The notes under the pieces are model-generated. The model made no database searches. It was not told the DNA's origin and saw only the letters and a list, made by a program, of their open reading frames with translations. Position numbers and translations under genes: made by a program. From Maricaulis salignorans (lineage in GTDB: Bacteria; Pseudomonadota; Alphaproteobacteria; Caulobacterales; Aquidulcibacteraceae), in assembly GCA_945891505.1 (NCBI GenBank), contig CAMDDL010000018.1, positions 1 to 48,783 on the forward strand: a stretch of DNA of 48,783 bases. Reading direction: 5' to 3'. Each line of letters starts with the position of its first letter. Positions within the stretch are counted from its first letter, which is position 1. Positions 42,375 to 48,783 of this stretch are shown one piece after another.

Positions 42375-43120
42375 TCAAACATCTTGGTCAACCAAGGCGC
42401 CTCATTCTTGAATGGGAGCCGCCACTTGAGGCAAGCGACCGTAAACGCTGGTCAATTGGGGAAGTGATTGGAGACGGCGTCCCATCCAGTTTCCGGTATT
42501 TCACTGGCACCGAGTTTGAGAACAACAACGATGGTCGTACAATAGGCACCGCTAGGCAGGCTGGCTATTGGGGTTTCCCGGCCTTTGGCCCGCATAAAGA
42601 TGAACTAGTTAAACCTATTGAGACAGGTGTGGCTGAAACACTTGCTCGTCGTTTGGCGGCACGGTCACGATCTGACTTTAATGATTATCTAAAGCACCAT
42701 CTCCTGCAACCCAGTGAGATGTTGACCGATATGGCTTTGCTCGGAGCCACCGGTGCCCGCTTGCCTGGCGATGGTTTTGCATTGACGGATCCATTGGATA
42801 ACATCACGAGCGCCCGGGATATGGTCATAGAGTTAGTTGGATTTCGACATTATCTCGACAAGAGCCGCGCTTTACCTCGTGGCGCAGTTTTACAGCTTCA
42901 GCCAGAGCCTCATAGCGAACATGATCCCGATGCAATCAAGGTAATCTACGGCACCGAAACTGTCGGGTACATAAACCGTCTTCAAGCTAAGGGGCTTGGG
43001 CGGCTAATCCAGACGCACGACGTAAATGCATATGTTCACCGATTCAATGGCACACCAACACGGCCCCGTGCATATGCTTTTGTGCAGGTGCGCGAAGCTG
43101 TTGGACAGGTAGCTGCCTAA
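42362..43120 (+). CDS. HipS-HIRAN protein, putative antitoxin of the Hip kinase
   Basis: A 252-residue protein. The N-terminal two thirds (RRLILEWEPPLEASDRKRWSIGEVI ... FPAFGPHKDELVKP) resemble the HipA N-subdomain, i.e. HipS. The C-terminal part (VIELVGFRHYLDKSRALPRGAVLQLQPEPHSEHDPDAIKVIYGTETVGYINRLQAKGLGRLI, about 158-225) is a HIRAN domain, known to bind DNA ends. Bicistronic Hip kinase operons with HipS-HIRAN putative antitoxins have been described by phylogenetic survey. Its overlap with the kinase gene suggests fixed stoichiometry. No separate HipB is seen, so any autoregulation would have to come from HIRAN or the pair. Confidence 0.78.
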   Translation: MDQMIKHLGQPRRLILEWEPPLEASDRKRWSIGEVIGDGVPSSFRYFTGTEFENNNDGRTIGTARQAGYWGFPAFGPHKDELVKPIETGVAETLARRLAARSRSDFNDYLKHHLLQPSEMLTDMALLGATGARLPGDGFALTDPLDNITSARDMVIELVGFRHYLDKSRALPRGAVLQLQPEPHSEHDPDAIKVIYGTETVGYINRLQAKGLGRLIQTHDVNAYVHRFNGTPTRPRAYAFVQVREAVGQVAA

Positions 43121-43219
43121 CTCTTCACCGATTGCCAACAAAACAACGGCTGCAAGAATAAAGTCTTTAGGTGTGTCATCGATCGCGTGGCGTCTTAAGC
43201 CGGACCGCGCGCAACCCCA

Positions 43220-44137
43220 TTAGCTGTCTCTATAGGACAGATCAAAAAGTGGCTTTGCTCTTTCAATATCAGCCATGCTTTGAATGGTAATCTCAAGATC
43301 GCCAGTACCGAAATGCCCAACCCCACGCACGTCGCGCGTAAACCCACTCTCCATTTGCACTGTGTCAGGGTTCACCTTGACATAAACAAGCAATTTTTTG
43401 GATTGATTTCGGATTTCCAGGCACGCAAAATTTTTCAGGCGGCGAAATGCAGTGTAGTTTTCGTTCATTTTTGACTGGACGTCATCGCCCAGTGCGCTCA
43501 AATAATCTGACACGGCATAATAGAGGTCAGACAATTCCTTCGAAGCATTCGCCAATTGTTCGGAAGCCGTTTTATATCTTCCTTTTGGACTAGAGCCCGT
43601 CGAAATGGCTGCAGATGGTTGGCTTAGGGTAGGCTTTGCGCTGGCGGCAGTCAGTTGTTCTAACAGAAGCAAATCCCCTTCAAACCGACGATAGCGGATA
43701 AGGGCGATGTTACGGTTCATGATTTTGACAGCCTTATCATCATATTTGCCAAAGTCCCCTGCAATGCAGATTAGACGGGGACCGGACCAATCAACCACTT
43801 TTGCAGCCTCTGCCCCCATTTTCTCCAAGACAAGCCACTCGAAATCTTTGCGGTGCCCGACCAACCACTCCAGATAATAAAGACCCTGATTGATGACATT
43901 TTCGTTGGAAGATCTTTTGTACTCGATCACAACAGGACTGTTGTTCTCATCAATACCCAAGGTGTCCATGCGGCCACCTTCATTAGTCATAAATTCGCTG
44001 GCCAAGAAGCGCACGCCAAGCAGGGCTTCTAGGTTTTGCTCAAAGATCGTCTGAAGTGATTTTTCAAGCGCCATCGTGCCACCAGCCAGCTCCGTGATTG
44101 TGCTATCTTGAAGCCTATAGAGTTTAAGGTCGCTCAT
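43220..44137 (-). CDS. PD-(D/E)XK nuclease-like protein with DUF5655 C-terminus
   Basis: A 305-residue protein. The N-terminal half has a NucS/RecB-like nuclease core: Glu-rich start FEQNLEALLGVRFLASEF, Asp58 (GGRMDTLG), Glu72-x-Lys74 (VIEYKRS) and Gln84 (NVINQGLYYLEWL). A Ser/Pro-rich linker (about 160-190) leads to a DUF5655 domain (YYAVSDYLSALGDDVQSKMNENYTAFRRLKNFACLEIRNQSKKLLVYVKV). It overlaps the stop of the MmeI-like enzyme by four bases, so the two are a translational unit. It may be an accessory nuclease or DNA-end sensor. Activity is inferred from motifs only. Confidence 0.75.
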   Translation of the reverse strand: MSDLKLYRLQDSTITELAGGTMALEKSLQTIFEQNLEALLGVRFLASEFMTNEGGRMDTLGIDENNSPVVIEYKRSSNENVINQGLYYLEWLVGHRKDFEWLVLEKMGAEAAKVVDWSGPRLICIAGDFGKYDDKAVKIMNRNIALIRYRRFEGDLLLLEQLTAASAKPTLSQPSAAISTGSSPKGRYKTASEQLANASKELSDLYYAVSDYLSALGDDVQSKMNENYTAFRRLKNFACLEIRNQSKKLLVYVKVNPDTVQMESGFTRDVRGVGHFGTGDLEITIQSMADIERAKPLFDLSYRDS

Positions 44138-47100
44138 GCTGCATATCGTCCATCGCTGAGGCGTCGTGCCATGCCGATGCCGGCCAGAGCATCCAAAACC
44201 GGTTTGACTGTTGAGGCGCGTTTGCCTTTGAATGCGCGCGCTACATCTTGGGCGGCGAGCGGGGCTCTAGCATTGGACAAGATCGACTGTACCGCGCTGA
44301 CTTGTTCGGGCAAAGTGCCGGGCCACAGGATGATGTTGTCTGGCAAGACAATGGGCGCTTCTCCTAGATCAAGTTTTTGGTTGGGCGCGACATAATCGGG
44401 TGCCTGATATTCAGGGCGAAGCCAACGCACCAGCCCGCTTGCCTCCTCCACCGCGCGCTCTTTGTTCAGCGCCACAAGGCGGGTCAAGATTTCCTCGTCG
44501 GTTAAGTCAATAGGCCAGCTATAAGCTTCTGCGACCAGCGCATCTATCGCGTCGTGATGTTGGCGAATGAGTGTGACAAGGCCGCGATCATGCATATCGC
44601 GCTCTGCGTCTGTCAGGGCGCGGCCTTCGCGCAAGGCTTCCAGCACGTTGTAGAGTTTGGTCAACGTTAGGTCTTCGTTATCCGCCAGCACCTTTTTGCG
44701 CAGTGCATCTAGGGCTTCTGCTTCGGCGCTGATTTTGGCTTTGATGGCGTCGGGAACGTCGGCGGGGAATGGGAATGGATCGAAACACTGTGTCTTGACG
44801 TAGACAGGACGATCTTCAAGTAACCCACCAACTTCAAGCGCCCATGCGGTATGAATACGGCTTGATAACACACCAAGGAGACTAGCGTCCTCAAGCGCGA
44901 TTGCGATCAACTTATTGTCGGGCAAAACTGAAATTGGTAAAAACTGGAATACGCGGTGTTTAGCGGTCTCAATGGTCGCGATGTAGCGCTTTAGGCTGCT
45001 TAGCGCCTTACGGATTTCCGAGCGCTGTTCGCCAAATAGCCACCAATTATCGCGATAGCTTGCGCGATTATTTTGGTCTCGATGAGGCTTCACGGTGCTG
45101 AGCAAATGCTGATAAACGCTTGGAAATTGATCTCGCACTTGCATTTCGGTCATTCCGTAGAGGTCAATCACTTTTACGGCGCGCGGTGTTGCGGCAAGGT
45201 CGCGGCCATTGCGGTAGTCAAAAATCACAGCATCATTAGCCGTTGTCTCAGTGCGGATCGGGGCGTCCGTTAGGACATTCGGCAGCAGCTTTTGAGCATC
45301 TTCTGGCGAAAGGATAAAACCGTCGCCCATAAGCTGGACGCCTCGGGACGAAATCCTTTCATTCGATTTGAGTGCAATCGTCGACGTCACATCCGCCCCC
45401 AATCGCAAATCATTGCTGATCGCGCCGGTGGCCGCAACAAAGTCTATCCGTTCTGGTGCACCACTTTCGTCGCTGACAGTTAGCATCTGGCCTTCGGCTT
45501 TGCCGTTGGTCGCCACTGTCATAGCGATGCGGACCGCCGCGCCATCTTTTTCGTCAACCCATGGATGATCTGGGATTGCGAACTGCAGACTTAGTCGATC
45601 CTTGCCGTCCATGTGCTTTGCAATGACGCGCCGACTAAATACCTGGGTGATCGAATTTGTGGTGACAAAGCCAAATCGGCGTGTGCCGGATTTACGAACC
45701 GCAACAGCGGCCTTATCCCACCAATGCATCACAAAATCAGCGCTTTCGGGTACATCGGTTGTCGCAAACAAGGCGTCGAAATAGCCGTCACCCAAACGTC
45801 TGCGCACATCTTTCCCGCCGATGAACGGCGGATTGCCCACGATAAAATCCGCCCTAGGCCACTTAGCAGCTCGCGGCTTCACATATCTATAAACCTCTAC
45901 TTGTGCATCTTCATCAGGCACCATCTTGGCGGTAATGGGATGGATCTTTTCAGTCTCGCCATCCCAGCGTGTGATAGGCTTACCATTCTCGTCTCGCTCT
46001 AACACTTTGCTATCAAAGGCAATCAGCGCGTCGCGGTTTTCTATCGTGCGGACTTCGCTCAAAATAGGTTCTTCTGGGATGCGGCCCGCGCCAAATACAC
46101 GGAAATGCCATTGCAAATAGCCGATCCAGAGAACAAGTTGCGCGATCTCGGCAGCACGCGGATTAATTTCGATACCAAGGAAGTTTTCAGGCATGATGGT
46201 GTGGCCTGTCAGTTCGGCCACATATTGATCGTCACCCAGTTCAACCAATAGATCGACAACCTCGCCTTCTAATTCCTTCATCCGCGCCATCGCCACGTAT
46301 AGAAAGTTGCCTGTACCGCAGGCGGGGTCTAGCACTTTGGTTTGGGCAAACTTCGCGTGGAACTTCTCAACAAAAGCGCGCGCTTCATCAGCCTTGCCCT
46401 CTTCAATCAAGGAAGCTGCTGCCACCCGAACCCCATCCCAATCTGCCCGCAACGGCTCTATAATCGTGGGGCCAATCAACCGCTCGACGTAGGCGCGCGG
46501 TGTATAATGCGCACCCAGCTTGGCACGTTCTTTTGGGTTGAGCGCCCGCTCTAGCAAGGTGCCGAAGATTGCCGGTTCAACCTCTGTCCAATCATAGCTG
46601 CCCGCATCAATCAGGACTTTGATTTCGTCGTCTTCAAGCAAGATTGCCGTTCGTGTCTTGAACAGATAGCCGTTGAATTTTTTTAGTTGAACGCCAAGAG
46701 CAGGCGAGAACCCGCCAGTATCCATCGTGGCCCACAAGGCTTCCAACTGGTGCTTCAAGATGTCTGGTTTGGCGCGTTGCTCAAGCAGAAGTTTGGTGAA
46801 ACTGCCTTTGGGAATAAGACTGCAGTCTTCAGCAAAGAACGTGAACAATATCCGCATCAAAAACCCGCTCGTTTGCTCGGCGGAGTGTTTTCGCGCTTCA
46901 ATCCGCTTGGCAATAGTTGCGAGGAGATCGGCGATTTTGCGCGTTACCTTCGCTGCATTTGCGGCAGGGTCCAAACTCCTTGGATCCTCCCAAATCGCCT
47001 TTAGCCGCCTGCGCACGTCTGGGTCACGCAAGTCTTCCAACATAACCCGATAGCGCGCGCGATCAGGAAATTGCGCATACGCCTTGCCTGTCCCTGAAAA

Positions 47101-47604
47101 GTCCGCAAACACCTCTATGCAGTAGCCGATGTCTGTCACCAGCAAGATTGGTGGCCAGCCATGCTCAAGGGGTAGCGCTTTGGCATAGCGCTCGGCCTGA
47201 CCTTTGGCCTGGATCATCGCCTTGGCCCAACTTGGCGTGCCACGCTTGGCCGTGCCACGCTTAACACGCGCCGACGCGGTTTGCCCAAATAGGTCTAAGT
47301 CGTCTTCACCATTTTTGAAGGCCGCTTGATCGCCTTCACTGCCTTGCTTGGCCTCTAGGATAAAGCAATCACGCTTGTAAGCGTCGATCCGGCCAAAGCT
47401 CTTAGTGCCATCGCCATTATCCTGAAACACCCTCCGCTCAAAGACATAGTCATTGTCTCTATCGTCAGTTTTGCTGCCGTTAGGGGGTGACACTCCTAGA
47501 AGGCCGCATAAGCCATTGATAAAGCTCTGCGTGTTTGCAAGCTCTGACCCGCCAGTCTCGCGCCAATGGGCAATAAAGTCTTCAATGCGCTGCTCGATAT
47601 CCAT
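44134..47604 (-). CDS. MmeI-like type IIG/IIL combined restriction endonuclease-methyltransferase
   Basis: A 1156-residue protein uniting nuclease, helical linker, N6-adenine methyltransferase and target recognition domains. The nuclease motif is Asp74 (GRIDAYKR) with Glu84-x-Lys86 (FILEAKQ). SAM motif I is LDPACGTGNFLY (425-436) and the catalytic motif is NPPFIGG (591-597). The TRD follows (about 740-970) and the C-terminal domain ends in a winged-helix-like tail. One polypeptide would cut and methylate the same asymmetric site. The length is greater than MmeI itself but usual for this family. ATG at 47604 has a weak ribosome-binding site. Codon and base composition are unlike the core genes. 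Confidence 0.88.
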   Translation of the reverse strand: MDIEQRIEDFIAHWRETGGSELANTQSFINGLCGLLGVSPPNGSKTDDRDNDYVFERRVFQDNGDGTKSFGRIDAYKRDCFILEAKQGSEGDQAAFKNGEDDLDLFGQTASARVKRGTAKRGTPSWAKAMIQAKGQAERYAKALPLEHGWPPILLVTDIGYCIEVFADFSGTGKAYAQFPDRARYRVMLEDLRDPDVRRRLKAIWEDPRSLDPAANAAKVTRKIADLLATIAKRIEARKHSAEQTSGFLMRILFTFFAEDCSLIPKGSFTKLLLEQRAKPDILKHQLEALWATMDTGGFSPALGVQLKKFNGYLFKTRTAILLEDDEIKVLIDAGSYDWTEVEPAIFGTLLERALNPKERAKLGAHYTPRAYVERLIGPTIIEPLRADWDGVRVAAASLIEEGKADEARAFVEKFHAKFAQTKVLDPACGTGNFLYVAMARMKELEGEVVDLLVELGDDQYVAELTGHTIMPENFLGIEINPRAAEIAQLVLWIGYLQWHFRVFGAGRIPEEPILSEVRTIENRDALIAFDSKVLERDENGKPITRWDGETEKIHPITAKMVPDEDAQVEVYRYVKPRAAKWPRADFIVGNPPFIGGKDVRRRLGDGYFDALFATTDVPESADFVMHWWDKAAVAVRKSGTRRFGFVTTNSITQVFSRRVIAKHMDGKDRLSLQFAIPDHPWVDEKDGAAVRIAMTVATNGKAEGQMLTVSDESGAPERIDFVAATGAISNDLRLGADVTSTIALKSNERISSRGVQLMGDGFILSPEDAQKLLPNVLTDAPIRTETTANDAVIFDYRNGRDLAATPRAVKVIDLYGMTEMQVRDQFPSVYQHLLSTVKPHRDQNNRASYRDNWWLFGEQRSEIRKALSSLKRYIATIETAKHRVFQFLPISVLPDNKLIAIALEDASLLGVLSSRIHTAWALEVGGLLEDRPVYVKTQCFDPFPFPADVPDAIKAKISAEAEALDALRKKVLADNEDLTLTKLYNVLEALREGRALTDAERDMHDRGLVTLIRQHHDAIDALVAEAYSWPIDLTDEEILTRLVALNKERAVEEASGLVRWLRPEYQAPDYVAPNQKLDLGEAPIVLPDNIILWPGTLPEQVSAVQSILSNARAPLAAQDVARAFKGKRASTVKPVLDALAGIGMARRLSDGRYAA

Positions 47605-47838
47605 ATTACAACTTTAGACCATAGTGTTTGAAAAACAGCAACGACGCGGGTGGCGAAAAAACCAAATCCCTAAAGTCTTGTTGCTGACGAAATAACCCGA
47701 ATGGGCAGCTAGTTGTTTTCGAAACTGTTAGTCAGCGAGCCTAAACGAATCCTAGAAATTGAGCATTGAACTTTCGCTAGAATCACTAACCTAAGATAGA
47801 TTAATCTTCCCGTCTTTAAAAGCTGCTTGAGGTGACAA

Positions 47839-48405
47839 ATGGTCTGGTTTCCTTCTGATAAAATAATCACCGCGCCCCAAATTGAATTGCCGCCGGGTGC
47901 TCTTGTTATCATTCCAAAAGCGAGCAGCGAAGGGCAAACGGACTTCGCCGTGCGTTTCGACTTAATTGTTGAAGGCGAATCCCAAAGATTCCTGTTTTAT
48001 CCGAATGGCCTACCATGGGGACCGGGGCCGACAGTTGGCTGGGCATTAAATCTTGAGACTTGGCGCGAAAGAGGGACCCAAACAAGTGCATTCTTCGCGA
48101 CCGATAGCTTAGGCATCCGGGTGGAATGTTTCGGCGAGATATTAGATGCTCGGCAAACTGACTTTTGGGGCGGTGGTGGACGGGGTCGAGCTTTCCTAAG
48201 TGCAGGGGGGGTTCGTTTGCTCGCAGGAAATGGTGAGTTTCATAGTCGTCAGGCATTTGAGATAGACCCATCAACGTGGCTTGCTGATCGTGAAAGTGAT
48301 GGACAGAAATTCGGCTGGGCAGATGGTTGGAGATTAGTATTTGGCGATTTGGAAGATCCAATCGTAATCAAAGAATACATGGCACCGACTACTCCAACAG
48401 AATGA
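47839..48405 (+). CDS. Hypothetical protein beside the MmeI-like system
   Basis: A 188-residue soluble protein without signal peptide or membrane segments, starting after a good GAGG site. It is rich in Gly and Trp (for example LFYPNGLPWGPGPTVGWALNLETWRERG and WGGGGRGRAFLSAGG) and appears mainly beta-stranded. I recognise no family. It is divergent from the MmeI-like gene across a 234-bp A+T-rich region, so both may share control. Confidence 0.7.
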   Translation: MVWFPSDKIITAPQIELPPGALVIIPKASSEGQTDFAVRFDLIVEGESQRFLFYPNGLPWGPGPTVGWALNLETWRERGTQTSAFFATDSLGIRVECFGEILDARQTDFWGGGGRGRAFLSAGGVRLLAGNGEFHSRQAFEIDPSTWLADRESDGQKFGWADGWRLVFGDLEDPIVIKEYMAPTTPTE

Positions 48406-48448
48406 ATCGATCACAACTGTGGGCTTGATCAACATTCACTTTTAGGTC

Positions 48449-48595
48449 TCAGCCCGACACGCTTTCCGCCAATGCATCAAGATAAGTTTCAAATCGAGCG
48501 TCAATATTGTAGTCCTCCCTCTCACAGAATCCTGCTAGTTGAGCTGATATCGAGGTTCCTTCATGGCTATGTAGCAACAGGACACAAAGGTGCAC
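48449..48595 (-). CDS. Possible short ORF or gene remnant
   Basis: A 48-codon frame from GTG at 48595 to TGA at 48449 has protein-like composition (SAQLAGFCEREDYNIDARFE near its end) but no ribosome-binding site. It could be the decayed 3' end of a larger gene. I see nothing else in the 48406-48647 stretch. Confidence 0.2.
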   Translation of the reverse strand: MHLCVLLLHSHEGTSISAQLAGFCEREDYNIDARFETYLDALAESVSG

Positions 48596-48647
48596 ATTTC
48601 TTAAAGCCTATCATCGCTTTCAACTCACAGACTCAATGAGCGCACAT

Positions 48648-48783
48648 CTAAAGCTTCGTCGCTTTCTCAATTAGCTCAACTAACTCCTCACGCGTTTTTT
48701 CACGTACGCGGCGCAGGCCTATTCGTTCTGCCATGGCAGCTGCTGGATCGGTGAGCCATGTTTCTTTGGCAATCTCGCAGGCT
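48648..48783 (-). CDS. C-terminal end of an unidentified gene (5' part outside window)
   Basis: The minus strand is open from the window edge to a TAG at 48648-48650, giving 44 residues such as ETWLTDPAAAMAERIGLRR followed by VREKTREELVELIEKATKL. It is helical, charged and clearly coding-like, but too short to name. Confidence 0.5.
   Translation of the reverse strand, partial: ACEIAKETWLTDPAAAMAERIGLRRVREKTREELVELIEKATKL

Noticed and set aside
1-48783. CRISPR array
   Set aside because: No series of regularly spaced direct repeats with unique spacers was seen; the 27-bp periodic sites at 7029-7127 are short operators with related spacing, not CRISPR repeats.

Overview
The window comes from an alphaproteobacterial chromosome. 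The evidence is the block rnd-like / lptC-lptA-lptB-rpoN-hpf-ptsN, the histidine cluster hisB-hisH-hisA-hisF-hisE next to hslV-hslU, a periplasmic EipA (DUF1134) protein with a CtrA-like site upstream, and a predicted phosphotransferase / AttH-like pair of the kind found in Caulobacterales and Sphingomonadales. The exact order or genus cannot be fixed from sequence reading alone.

Layout. 1-6573: sugar and cell-wall metabolism (Gfo/Idh/MocA dehydrogenase, LLM monooxygenase, a murQ-GH3 glycosidase operon) and cysK. 6900-9600: an A+T-rich accessory patch with a canonical hipBA module, a ParD-antitoxin tail, an IS3-type remnant and a broken aminotransferase. 9687-21364: core genes (TauE/SafE exporter, his operon, GGDEF/EAL protein, hslVU, ettA, PIN protein, eipA, gluconokinase). 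21482-31028: a 9.5 kb genomic island in the 3' end of tRNA-Leu(CAG), with two tyrosine recombinases, AlpA, a HTH/zinc-ribbon protein and a complete type I R-M operon (hsdM-hsdS-small Zn protein-hsdR). 31135-40842: core genes including the LPS transport / sigma-54 block. 41025-end: tRNA-Thr(CGT) followed by a second accessory region with a Hip kinase / HipS-HIRAN pair, an MmeI-like combined restriction-modification enzyme with an overlapping PD-(D/E)XK-DUF5655 protein, and an unknown 188-aa gene.

How the genes work together. The core genes form tight operons with 4-bp ATGA/GTGA overlaps (his, hslVU, rnd-lptC). Both accessory zones next to tRNAs are defence-type cargo: one R-M system each. There are also two different HipA-family kinase modules, one inside each accessory patch (6.9-9.6 kb and 41-43 kb).

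The most interesting signals are a 27-bp phased array of HipB-type operators upstream of hipB, the bicistronic Hip kinase / HipS-HIRAN operon, the MmeI-like / DUF5655 nuclease pair, a hairpin that covers the ribosome-binding site of alpA in the island, matching integrase arm-type sites at both island ends, and a CtrA-like site before eipA.
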